From assembly GCA_016782865.1 (NCBI GenBank), contig JADHXR010000004.1, positions 23,781 through 87,780 on the forward strand: a stretch of DNA of 64,000 bases, in the 5' to 3' direction. The position numbers and the translations under genes are program-made. Of this stretch, positions 37,554 to 45,748 are shown one piece after another. Origin of the DNA: Phycisphaerae bacterium. GTDB taxonomy: Bacteria > Planctomycetota > Phycisphaerae > Sedimentisphaerales > Anaerobacaceae. The notes below the pieces were generated by a model. That model ran no database searches and had not been told where the DNA came from. It worked only from the letters and a program-made list of their open reading frames with translations. The first letter of the stretch is position 1; every line of letters begins with the position of its first letter.

Positions 37554-38003
37554 AACATTGTTCCATTTCGATCTTCTCTATCTTGCAATGCGACATCCGC
37601 GCCAAAAACGCGACAGGAAAAATGCCAAAAAAAAGACAATTTTCGTATCAGCCGCAAAGATATTTGAACCACGAATTAACACCGCGCAGCCTTTGGCCGC
37701 AACCAAAAAGCTGAAACCACGAATTAACACAGCCTGCCCTGAGCCTGCCGAACGGGAATAAACACTAACTTGAAACCACGGATTAACGCGGATTCTCGCG
37801 GATTAAGTATTTGGCATAAGATATTCTTTCATAACAAGTTAGAAAATGGCCTTTTGAAGAACGCGCACAAAGAACAAGAAGTTGCAAGGTTGTAGTACGG
37901 ATTTACACAGATTCTTTACATTTGTTACTTTGAACCGTGTTAAACCGTGAAATCCGTGTCTAATTCAGTTGATGTTTAATCTTTTCTTCGTGTTCATTCG
38001 TGG
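37554..38003. repeat. intergenic stretch with degenerate ACCACGAATTAAC repeats
   Basis: No gene is seen. The words GAACCACGAATTAACAC (37666-37682), GAAACCACGAATTAACAC (37713-37730) and GAAACCACGGATTAACGCGG (from 37772) recur, with further remnants (CGGATTTACACAGATT, GAAATCCGTGTC) up to 37980. A CCTGCCCTGAGC...GAACGGG scrap (about 37733-37757) resembles part of the element at 44415-44518. These look like decayed dispersed repeats inserted between sigma factor and kinase. Confidence 0.6.
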
Positions 38004-38582
38004 TCAGTCCTTTATCCGGTGGCGAGTAATTTCCCGATGGAGCCAGGCGCGTGCATAGGCCCAGTATCTGTCCGCCGTCCGGCGGGAAATACCGAGAATT
38101 TTCGCTATCTGGTCGAGGTTCAGCCCCGCGAAGTAGCGCATCTTCACCAGATCGGCGACTATCTTGTCCTCTTGCCCCAGTTTCGTCAACGCTTCATCCA
38201 CAGCGATCACGTCCTCGGAGGGGCCTTCGATTGCCAGAGTCGCATCATCCAGGTCGATTCTCTGCCGGTCGGCGCCGCGTTTTCTGCGCCGCTTGTGCCG
38301 TGCTCTCTCGATCAGGATCCGTCGCATCGCCTCGGCCGCAGCGGCAAAGAAATGCCCCCGGCCCTCCCAGCTCTGGTCCTCGATGCCGACCAATCTGATG
38401 TATGCCTCGTGCACCAGGGCTGTGGCCTGGAGTGTCTGGCCCGCCGGTTCCTGGCCCAGCCTGACGGCGGCAAGCCTGCGCAGCTCCTGGTATACCGCCG
38501 CAAGCAGTTCATCGGCGGCCCGAACGTCTCCCTTTCGGACTGCGTCGAGAATACGAGTAACATCTGTCATGTTTGTCGACAT
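38004..38582 (-). CDS. ECF sigma factor (Rhodopirellula/Verrucomicrobium type) paired with kinase 3
   Basis: A 192-residue ECF sigma factor, paralogous to the one at 28292. Region 2 (LLAAVYQELRRLAAVRLG ... ATALVHEAYIRLVGIEDQSW) and region 4 (VKMRYFAGLNLDQIAKILGISRRTADRYWAYARAWL) are complete. ATG 38582 (AGGA about 6 bases upstream) is preferred; ATG 38570 would also give a full region 2. It is followed by kinase 3 on the same strand. The 325 bases to the divergent pseudopilin gene hold that gene's promoter; no clear promoter was found for this gene. Confidence 0.92.
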   Translation of the reverse strand: MSTNMTDVTRILDAVRKGDVRAADELLAAVYQELRRLAAVRLGQEPAGQTLQATALVHEAYIRLVGIEDQSWEGRGHFFAAAAEAMRRILIERARHKRRRKRGADRQRIDLDDATLAIEGPSEDVIAVDEALTKLGQEDKIVADLVKMRYFAGLNLDQIAKILGISRRTADRYWAYARAWLHREITRHRIKD

Positions 38583-38774
38583 CGCCAATCCTGTACGAAT
38601 CTCCCGGATGACCGAGGGACGTCAAGAAGAATCCGGGGCCTCTTGAGAAGAATGTCCCAAAGCAGAATAGAGGAGCAGGGTGCAAAGAACAAGCAAGAAA
38701 CAGTGTTTTGGGCAAATTCCCTGGCAAGAGGGAACTGGTCGGCTCCGGCGCAGGATTCGGCCTGCTGATAGACC

Positions 38775-38803
38775 TTGCACTGTCCCGGGGATTTGGGTAT
38801 AAT
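38775..38803 (+). promoter_or_regulatory. sigma-70 promoter of the pseudopilin genes
   Basis: TTGCAC (38775-38780), 17 bases, then a perfect TATAAT (38798-38803). Predicted start of transcription is near 38810, giving an untranslated leader of about 100 bases before ATG 38908. Confidence 0.75.
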
Positions 38804-38907
38804 AACGACAAGCAGTGTAAATGCAGGAGCGCATCGGATATGTTTTTGTAGATGTCGGCTTTGAAGGGCATTCTTTTCAATGAGAAGAGGTAGGAGATAA
38901 ATCTGCT

Positions 38908-39702
38908 ATGCGTAAACAAAAAGGTTTTACGTTGATAGAACTCTTGGTGGTGATTGCTATTATCGCGATCTTGATGGCGATATTGATGCCGGCGCTGAAT
39001 CGTGTCAGGGAGCAGGGCAAGCGTGCGGTTTGCATGAGCAATCTTAAGCAGTTGTCGCTGGCGTGGATTCTGTATGCAGATGACAACGACGATGTGCTCG
39101 TCAACGGCGCCATAGGCTATAGCAATGCTCAAACGGGCTGGGGCCAGCACCAAAACGAGATCGCGTGGGTCGATGGGCTCGCCACTGACGAAGCAGCACA
39201 ACGGCTGGAGATTGAGCAAGGCGCCTTGTGGCCTTACATAAAAGATCACGACATGTACAAGTGCCCGACGGGGCGGCGCGGAGAGGCACTTACGTATGCC
39301 ATCATGTTCTCGATGAACGCTGTCAACCATACTCCAACTCAAGGGGTGCGCGGCGCACACATCAAGAGGAAGTCTGAGATTTATAACCCGGCGCCCGCAC
39401 TCAGACTCGTTTTCATTGACGAGGGCTGGATGACACCCGATGCCTTTGCCGTTCAATACGATTCGGAGAACTGGTGGGACGATCCTCCCGTGCGACACGG
39501 TGACGGCACTGTCGTATCTTTCGCAGACGGACACAGTGAACACTGGAAGTGGAAGGGCACCGATACGATTAAGCGCGCCAGAGATGTCGAGCGCGGCCAC
39601 CAGGGGAACTGGACGCCCCAGACAGAAGCGGGTTTCAGGGACCTGTACCGGATGCAGAGGGGTACCTGGGGGAAATTAGGCTATACACCGACTCATCCAT
39701 AA
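38908..39702 (+). CDS. DUF1559-like type II pseudopilin, copy 1
   Basis: A 264-residue prepilin-like protein. The N-terminus [18 protein letters not shown] is a class III signal: a prepilin peptidase would cut after the Gly and methylate Phe, with Glu+5 present. The C-terminal [12 protein letters not shown] fits the H-x9-DG motif of planctomycete pseudopilins, and the family is present in many copies in such genomes. A CPTGRRGE patch lies mid-protein. GGAG upstream of ATG 38908 is a little far (about 11 bases). A paralogue follows after 41 bases. Confidence 0.92.
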   Translation: MRKQKGFTLIELLVVIAIIAILMAILMPALNRVREQGKRAVCMSNLKQLSLAWILYADDNDDVLVNGAIGYSNAQTGWGQHQNEIAWVDGLATDEAAQRLEIEQGALWPYIKDHDMYKCPTGRRGEALTYAIMFSMNAVNHTPTQGVRGAHIKRKSEIYNPAPALRLVFIDEGWMTPDAFAVQYDSENWWDDPPVRHGDGTVVSFADGHSEHWKWKGTDTIKRARDVERGHQGNWTPQTEAGFRDLYRMQRGTWGKLGYTPTHP

Positions 39703-39743
39703 TCGGTGTTCGCCGGATCGGCAATGAGGTTAAGGAAACTGCT

Positions 39744-40547
39744 ATGCGTAAACAAAAAGGTTTTACATTGATAGAACTCTTGGTGGTGATCGCTATTATC
39801 GCGATCTTGATGGCGATATTGTTGCCCGCGCTGAATCGTGTCAGGGAGCAGGGCAAGCGGATAGTTTGCCTGAGCAATTTGAAGCAATTGACTCTGGCCT
39901 GGATTATGTACGCCGAGGAAAACGACGGCAAGCTCGTCAATGGCGCCGCCGGATTCAGCAACACGACCACGAGTTGGGGAAACCACGCCAATGAACTCGC
40001 CTGGATCGACGTCCAAAATTTCAACTCGCCCTGGGACAGTCAAATCCAGGATATCAAGGAAGGTGCTTTGTGGCCCTATATGAAGGATGTCGATATGTAC
40101 AGATGTCCGACGGGGCGACGCGGAGAGGCTGTAACGTACTCGATCATGTTCTCTATGAACGCCGTCAACCATCCTTGGGTTCAGGGGGTACGCGGAGCGC
40201 ACGTGAAGAACATCAACGAGATTCGTGACCCCGCACCGCCTCACAGGCTTGTTTTCATCGATGAAGGTTACATGACGTCGGATGCTTTCGCGGTCTATTA
40301 TGACCGAGAGACATGGTTCGACAGCCCTCCGGTCCGGCATGGAGATGGCGCGACTCTCTCGTTTGCCGACGGCCATGCCGAACACTGGAAGTGGAAGGGC
40401 ACCGACACAATAAAACATGCCAGAGGCGAGGAACGCACCGGTCCTCAGGTTGGATGGACGCCCACCACCCGTTCGGGTTTCCAGGACTTGTACAAAATGC
40501 AAAGGGGATGTTGGGGGAAAATAGGTTATACACCTACTCATCCGTAG
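39744..40547 (+). CDS. DUF1559-like type II pseudopilin, copy 2
   Basis: A 267-residue tandem paralogue of the previous gene, identical over most of the prepilin signal and similar along its length ([35 protein letters not shown]). AAGGA lies 7 bases before ATG 39744. The two lie in one transcription unit behind the promoter at 38775. The strongest sequence change is in the middle third ([19 protein letters not shown]), likely the surface-exposed part. Confidence 0.92.
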   Translation: MRKQKGFTLIELLVVIAIIAILMAILLPALNRVREQGKRIVCLSNLKQLTLAWIMYAEENDGKLVNGAAGFSNTTTSWGNHANELAWIDVQNFNSPWDSQIQDIKEGALWPYMKDVDMYRCPTGRRGEAVTYSIMFSMNAVNHPWVQGVRGAHVKNINEIRDPAPPHRLVFIDEGYMTSDAFAVYYDRETWFDSPPVRHGDGATLSFADGHAEHWKWKGTDTIKHARGEERTGPQVGWTPTTRSGFQDLYKMQRGCWGKIGYTPTHP

Positions 40548-40656
40548 CTCCGGCCGTTTGTACTTACTCGACCGCCACCGGTGCCCGCGACGAAATCCGC
40601 CATGCGCTGGGAAGCAAAGTTGTCCCACTCGCCGGTAGTCTGATAGAATCCACGAG

Positions 40657-41493
40657 ATGATAACGATTCGACGCATGACAATCGACGATCTCGGACTCGG
40701 GTTGAAGTTAAGCGGCCAGGCCGGATGGAACCAGACCGAAGGCGATTGGCGGCGTTTCATCGAGCTGGAGCCCGAAGGCTGCTTTGTGGGCGAGCTAAAC
40801 GGCTCCTCTGTGGGGACTACCACAACCTGCGTCTTTCGCAAGGTGGCATGGATCGCGATGGTCCTGGTCGATGTGGATGCCCGGGGCAATGGGGTGGGCA
40901 CGACACTTTTGAAGCATTCGATTGAGTATCTCAAATCGCGCCAGGTGAGAACGATTCGTCTTGACGCTACTTCGCTGGGCCGGCCCATCTATGAGAAACT
41001 CCGATTCGTGCCGGACTACGAATTGGCTCGCTTCGAAGGCAGAGCCCCCGAGGCCGGAGAAAGCGTCACTGTAGTTACGGCAGCGCCGGAGATGTTTGCC
41101 GACATAATTGAATTTGACAGGCGAATGACCGGCAGAGAACGTGTGAAAATGCTCGGCAGATTGTTCGAGGAATTCCCTGAGAATATACGCATCGTAAGGC
41201 GGGCCGACAAAATAGAAGGATTCATCACGATGCGTCCCGGGGCCAATGCTGTTCAAATAGGTCCGTGCACCGCGACCGGCGAGGCCGGTCCGGCGTTGTT
41301 CGGCGATGCCTTGGGCCGATGTGCGGGAAAGCCCGTTTTCGTTGACATTCCGCTCGACAATGCCGAGGCGGTGAAGGTTGCCGACTCAAACGGGCTGACC
41401 GTTCAGCGCTCGTTTACACGAATGTCCTGGGGCCGCAAAGCCGTCGACAATGCCGAAACTTCATGGGCCAGCTCAGGCGCTGAAAAAGGATGA
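40657..41493 (+). CDS. two-domain GNAT acetyltransferase
   Basis: A 278-residue protein with an N-terminal GNAT fold (about 1-130). VLVDVDARGNGVGTTLLKHSIEYLKSR contains the R/Q-x2-G-x-G/A acetyl-CoA loop as RGNGVG. A C-terminal Acetyltransf_18-like half follows (FDRRMTGRERVKMLGRLFEE ... VQIGPCTATGEAGPALF). Such proteins acetylate small amines or protein N-termini; the substrate is unknown. The ribosome site before ATG 40657 is weak. It lies 13 bases from the convergent oxidoreductase gene. Confidence 0.88.
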   Translation: MITIRRMTIDDLGLGLKLSGQAGWNQTEGDWRRFIELEPEGCFVGELNGSSVGTTTTCVFRKVAWIAMVLVDVDARGNGVGTTLLKHSIEYLKSRQVRTIRLDATSLGRPIYEKLRFVPDYELARFEGRAPEAGESVTVVTAAPEMFADIIEFDRRMTGRERVKMLGRLFEEFPENIRIVRRADKIEGFITMRPGANAVQIGPCTATGEAGPALFGDALGRCAGKPVFVDIPLDNAEAVKVADSNGLTVQRSFTRMSWGRKAVDNAETSWASSGAEKG

Positions 41494-41505
41494 CGGACGC
41501 TAACG

Positions 41506-42942
41506 TCATACCCGTTCGGGCACGACAAAAGGTTTTCGGTAGTTGCGCGAGAGATGTTCGTTGGCTCGGTCGCTGAACTGCCCGCTGAATCGCTCGGTGT
41601 CGGAATCCATCGTCAGCCAGGGGCCGAGAATCCGAGGCGTCTTTTGAACGTCCACGACATTTTGTAACAGGTGCTCTTGAAAACGCTCGAACGCATCGGG
41701 CAGTTCCTTGCTCGATTTGACAGATTGGACGATTTCCTCACGTGCGGCCGTCTGTCCGAGACGATAGGAGATATTGCCCATGTGACATAGGGCGGTGGAC
41801 AGATGTCCCTGGAGGATGTCGGCGTTGAGGTCGCTGAGATTTCGACTGCGCACGGCCTTGATGAAATTGGCGTGGTGACTGCCGCCGCCGCTGACTTTGA
41901 ACTGCCTGATCTTTTTATCATTGTAGTCATAGGCCCAGCCGCCGGCAACATAGCCGCCCTCGCATTCGATCACGGTATCGGCTCGCGTCCGGCGGTAGGT
42001 GGGATCCATGGCCGAGTCCCCCGTCTTTCGCGGCAGATTTCGCATCTCAAAGATGATCGGGGCCGGCTTGTAGTCATAGAACACCACCTGAGCGTTGGGT
42101 GTCTGCCTGTCGTCGTCCCAGAGGAACTTGCCGCCGAAGCTTATTACTCGCGGGGCCAGGTGGGAATAGCCCAGCGCCCATCGGCACGTGTCGATGAAAT
42201 GTATGCCGTTATTACCCAGATCCCCGTTGCCGTAGGGCCACTGCCAATGCCAGTCGTAATGTAGTCTCTTACGCATCAGCGGCGCCATAGGGGCCGGACC
42301 GGTCCAGAGATCGTAGTTGACGGTCTCGGGGATCGGCTGAGGACCGTCCACTTTTCCGATGGAGCCTCGCGGGCTGTAGTAGTAGCAGCGGGCACAAAGC
42401 ACCCGGCCGAGGTTGCCCTGCTTGATGTATTCGAAGGCCTGAGCAAGCCCTTCGTCTGAGCGGCGCTGGGTGCCCGCCTGCACGATCCTGTTGTATTTGC
42501 GGGCCGCTTCTACCATCTTGCGGCCTTCCCGGATGTTATGCGAGACGGGCTTTTCAACGTACACGTCCTTGCCCGCCTGGCAGGCCCAGACGGTGACGAG
42601 TGAATGCCAGTGATTGGGTGTGGCGGTGATAATAGCGTCGATGTTCTTGTCTTCCAGCAGCTTGCGAACGTCGACATAGGTATCGACTTTCTCGTTCTTT
42701 TCTTTGATTGTTTTCAATTCGCGGTCGATGAACGCCGTGTCCGCGTCGCAAAGCGCGACCACTCGCACGCCGGGGATCCCGCTGAAGTACTTGATATGAT
42801 TGCTCCCCTGACTCTTGAAACCTACCACGGCGACGCGAATATCGTCATTGGCGCCAAGCACATGGGAGTATGGCGCCAGAGCCAGAGCGGCTCCACCGAC
42901 TAAAGAACTTTTCGTGAAAGCACGACGTGTCAAGCCTTTCAT
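41506..42942 (-). CDS. Tat-exported Gfo/Idh/MocA family oxidoreductase
   Basis: A 478-residue NAD(P)-dependent sugar/inositol dehydrogenase-like protein. The Tat signal is TRRAFTKSSLVGGAALALA. The Rossmann start is IRVAVVGFKSQGSNHIKYF, and GKDVYVEKPVSHN contains the family EKP lysine that acts in catalysis. NHWHSLVTVWACQAG and NNGIHFIDTCRWALG are also typical. Export by Tat suggests that a cofactor-loaded enzyme works in the periplasm or paryphoplasm, as often in planctomycetes. GAGGAG precedes ATG 42942. The transporter gene ends 12 bases upstream on the same strand, so the two are co-transcribed. Confidence 0.93.
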   Translation of the reverse strand: MKGLTRRAFTKSSLVGGAALALAPYSHVLGANDDIRVAVVGFKSQGSNHIKYFSGIPGVRVVALCDADTAFIDRELKTIKEKNEKVDTYVDVRKLLEDKNIDAIITATPNHWHSLVTVWACQAGKDVYVEKPVSHNIREGRKMVEAARKYNRIVQAGTQRRSDEGLAQAFEYIKQGNLGRVLCARCYYYSPRGSIGKVDGPQPIPETVNYDLWTGPAPMAPLMRKRLHYDWHWQWPYGNGDLGNNGIHFIDTCRWALGYSHLAPRVISFGGKFLWDDDRQTPNAQVVFYDYKPAPIIFEMRNLPRKTGDSAMDPTYRRTRADTVIECEGGYVAGGWAYDYNDKKIRQFKVSGGGSHHANFIKAVRSRNLSDLNADILQGHLSTALCHMGNISYRLGQTAAREEIVQSVKSSKELPDAFERFQEHLLQNVVDVQKTPRILGPWLTMDSDTERFSGQFSDRANEHLSRNYRKPFVVPERV

Positions 42943-42954
42943 GGTTATTCTCCT

Positions 42955-44385
42955 CTATATAAGTGAAACGAGATAATAGATTATACTGGCTATCGTTGCG
43001 CTAATTGAAACGAGCATTGCGATGTTCCAAACGAGGGCTTTTGCGCCGGTAGGTTTGTGCTCGCCGAGATACTTCTTACTGTTGTTGAGAATGAAGAAGG
43101 CAATGAAGGCGATAGGCAGCATCAGTCCGCATATCGCCGAGGCGGGGATAGCAATCCACGGCCCGACATATTGCCAGAGTACCACGCCTGCTACCCCCGG
43201 TGCGGGGATCAAACAGGCCAGCCTGTAGCGCCATCCGCCCGGCTCGACGCCGAACATTTCGCAGGCGGCAAAGCCGCAGATGAGCATGTGCATCGTGATC
43301 GAACTAAGCGCCATCCCGAGTATTCCAAAACCAAAAACAATTCGCGAAAAGAACATGCTCAGACCCACGGACTGGAGCATCTCTGCGGCTTTCATCGGTG
43401 AGAGTCTCGCAGCACCCTCGGCAAATTTGACAGGGTCATAAATTGTGCAGCCGGTCGCAATCACCATCAGTGACGTTGCAATACAGAACGGCAATAACAT
43501 GCCTGTGAGCAGATCGAATCTTGACAGGTCCCGATGTTCCTTGCCCCAGCCTCGCGCCAATAGCGTGTAGGGGAACAGAAACGTCGCGTTTATTCCGGTC
43601 GCGGCGCTGAATGCAGCCATCACGATTGAGACTCCCCGACGATCAGTCGGAATATGCAAAGGCAAGAAGCCTTTGAACAGCGCACCGAAGTCCATACCGC
43701 CGCGCTGCACTGCCTTGTAGATCACGATCAGGAAAGCCAGAATGATCATCCATATAAGTGCTTTGAGGGTGCGCTCGTAGATCCTGATGCCTCTATGTCC
43801 ACTGCTGTAGCACCATACGACAGTAGTCGAGAGTGCCAGCACGCCGAGGCCGATTGCTATCAATACCAGGGTTTGCACGGCAGGTGACGAAGGCTCCCAC
43901 CCTGTGGCGGCTTTTATCATATCGTCGGTCATACCTGCCGCCAGCGCGTATTGGGGCAGGTGCCAGATTATCGTTGCGAGAAGTGCCCCAATCGCCCAAC
44001 CCCAGGCGACTGCCGGGTGGATGAATCGTTTCATCGCATCGAACGGCCGGATGCCGGTCGACAGAGTCTGATATGACATCGCTGCGAACATGACGATTCC
44101 GAGCGCCATGGCAAGAGGCTGGACCCAGAGCAATTTGTATTGAAGGTAGGCGCCGGCGAACAACGAAGCCATTGCGCTCCCGCTGCCGAGCACTAAGGCG
44201 CTTTGAAGCCAGCCCGGACCGGACTTGGCGCCGTACACCCGCCACCGGTGCAGAAGACCTTTGCCCTGTAGCTCGGCGAGTTCAGCTTTTTCCCTGGCCA
44301 GCACCTCGGGGGCCGACGCGGTGAACATCGGCAATCCCCTTGCCAGATCGTTTCTGCCAGAAGACCGGTCTGGTTGATCCTTCAT
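42955..44385 (-). CDS. Nramp-related membrane transporter lacking the metal motif
   Basis: A 476-residue membrane protein with about eleven hydrophobic segments. KSGPGWLQSALVLGSGSAMAS aligns with the first helix of Nramp transporters, but the DPGN metal motif is replaced by GSGS. The second half-site (MPH in Nramp) reads ATFLFPY. The transported ion or solute is therefore probably not a transition metal of the usual kind. ATG 44385 is favoured (AGAGGG 8 bases upstream) over ATG 44391. It is co-transcribed with the Gfo/Idh/MocA gene, which hints at a sugar-related or counter-ion role (inference). Confidence 0.78.
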   Translation of the reverse strand: MKDQPDRSSGRNDLARGLPMFTASAPEVLAREKAELAELQGKGLLHRWRVYGAKSGPGWLQSALVLGSGSAMASLFAGAYLQYKLLWVQPLAMALGIVMFAAMSYQTLSTGIRPFDAMKRFIHPAVAWGWAIGALLATIIWHLPQYALAAGMTDDMIKAATGWEPSSPAVQTLVLIAIGLGVLALSTTVVWCYSSGHRGIRIYERTLKALIWMIILAFLIVIYKAVQRGGMDFGALFKGFLPLHIPTDRRGVSIVMAAFSAATGINATFLFPYTLLARGWGKEHRDLSRFDLLTGMLLPFCIATSLMVIATGCTIYDPVKFAEGAARLSPMKAAEMLQSVGLSMFFSRIVFGFGILGMALSSITMHMLICGFAACEMFGVEPGGWRYRLACLIPAPGVAGVVLWQYVGPWIAIPASAICGLMLPIAFIAFFILNNSKKYLGEHKPTGAKALVWNIAMLVSISATIASIIYYLVSLI

Positions 44386-44414
44386 GAACATGCCCTCTTG
44401 CTATTAGTACTACC

Positions 44415-44518
44415 GTAGGATGGGCAGGTTTCCTGCCCATGCGGTTCTTGTCGCGCAACATGACAGCATGGGCAAACGGGCCTGCCCTGAGCGAAGTCGA
44501 ACGGGTTGCCCATCCTAC
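44415..44518. repeat. 104-bp palindromic REP/MITE-like element
   Basis: Bounded by a perfect 12-bp inverted repeat, GTAGGATGGGCA at 44415-44426 and TGCCCATCCTAC at 44507-44518. Inside are a GGCAGG...CCTGCC hairpin and CCTGCCCTGAGCGAAGTCGA, a word seen in dispersed repeats of many environmental bacteria. It lies between the convergent-looking ends of upstream regions of a transporter gene and the 3' end of an esterase gene. Confidence 0.65.
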
Positions 44519-44605
44519 ACTGTCCTTTACCTTCACCTTATTCTACCGGCAATTCATCGATTGTGGCAAGGATACAAAATGTCACATTCTCGGTTCTGTG
44601 CGAAT

Positions 44606-45724
44606 TCACGGATTTGCATCTTTGAGAAAGAACTCGAAAAAGAGGTATATCTGCTCGTTCGATTCTGCAGTCGGCGCGTGACCTTTGCGGTTAGCCATAG
44701 CGACCCTGTTCTCATGTCCCAGGACTTTGCTAACGGCCACGCTGTGATTGAGAGCCTTCCATCGCTCCGCGGTATCCTCCGAGCCGCCCGAGACAAAGAA
44801 CGGCCTCGGGGCCATCAAGGCATGCAATTCATGCAGGTCGTGACCGGCCCCCACCAGGTCTTTGTAAGCTCCGGTTCGCGGTTTGGTTTCGCTCGGGATG
44901 CCTCGCTGACGCTGCCTGTCGGATTCATATCCCAGATACCACGGCTCCCAGTAGTTCACGTTGGCCCGGGTTTCGTCGAAAACGATGCCTGGGTCAGACC
45001 AGGCGGCGCACGCGAACTTCTCGTAGAGGCACGATGCGAACATCGCCCATTTGCCGCCGTACGAATGACCCATGACGCCAATTCGCTTGGGATCTACCTG
45101 CTCCAAGCCGGCCAGAGCGCGGTGGCAATTAGCGGCTACATACGCCAGCGCCGAAAGAGGCTGGAACCGAGTTTCGCATAACGGTTTATACGGAGCCCGC
45201 AGGCTGCAGAAATCCGGCGAACCAATCGAAAGTGTCACAAAGCCGCGTCTGGCTAATTGAAGGGCAAAATCTCTGTATTCCTTGCCCAGCCCCGCGCCCG
45301 TTTCAGCGTCATAATAGACCACCAGAACAGCCGGGAATGGTCCGTTACCGTCGGGAATGAGTATATAGCCGTCGACCGTCTGGGAATCCGGCGCAATCTC
45401 GACGGAAACTCGGTGCTGCGTGAATTTCTCCCGGCGTTCTTTTGACAGGTATTCGATTTTGGGTTTCTCGATCAGCGCCGGCCAGGACCCGAGAAAGTCC
45501 TCCCAGGTTGCGATTATCTCTCGTCTGCGCCGTGACCAGTCCGCCGGCGTCGTTACGGCGGTCCCATCGTTGAATATCAAGGGAGAACTGTAACTTTCAG
45601 AATCCCGGGCGAACTCCGGAGGCGGTTCAAAAAAAGAAGAAATCTTCTCCGGAATTTCTCCGGCGCCAAAAACGCTGCCGGCAAACAGAACAAGAATAAG
45701 TGAAAGCGTTGTTGTTTTTGCCAT
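44606..45724 (-). CDS. secreted alpha/beta-hydrolase, esterase-like
   Basis: A 372-residue exported protein. After a signal (TLSLILVLFAGSVFG) and a lid-like N-terminal part, the hydrolase core has the nucleophile elbow GHSYGG with S221. A likely acid lies in FVSGGSEDTAERW and the His in NRKGHAPT. This resembles carbohydrate esterase/dienelactone-hydrolase relatives found in polysaccharide loci, so removal of acetyl or uronoyl esters is plausible. ATG 45724 gives a normal signal; ATG 45739 is possible. It begins 25 bases after the lyase gene on the same strand. Confidence 0.8.
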   Translation of the reverse strand: MAKTTTLSLILVLFAGSVFGAGEIPEKISSFFEPPPEFARDSESYSSPLIFNDGTAVTTPADWSRRRREIIATWEDFLGSWPALIEKPKIEYLSKERREKFTQHRVSVEIAPDSQTVDGYILIPDGNGPFPAVLVVYYDAETGAGLGKEYRDFALQLARRGFVTLSIGSPDFCSLRAPYKPLCETRFQPLSALAYVAANCHRALAGLEQVDPKRIGVMGHSYGGKWAMFASCLYEKFACAAWSDPGIVFDETRANVNYWEPWYLGYESDRQRQRGIPSETKPRTGAYKDLVGAGHDLHELHALMAPRPFFVSGGSEDTAERWKALNHSVAVSKVLGHENRVAMANRKGHAPTAESNEQIYLFFEFFLKDANP

Positions 45725-45748
45725 GTCTTTTTCAACCATCCAGGAAAC

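Noticed and set aside
37666..37806. Regularly spaced ACCACG(A/G)ATTAAC words as a possible CRISPR array
   Set aside because: Units are short, degenerate and spaced 47-59 bases apart without uniform spacers, and no cas genes are present.
38509..39600. 363-codon minus-strand ORF
   Set aside because: Antisense to pseudopilin copy 1; a similar shadow over copy 2 (39693-40988) arises only because the two genes are paralogues.
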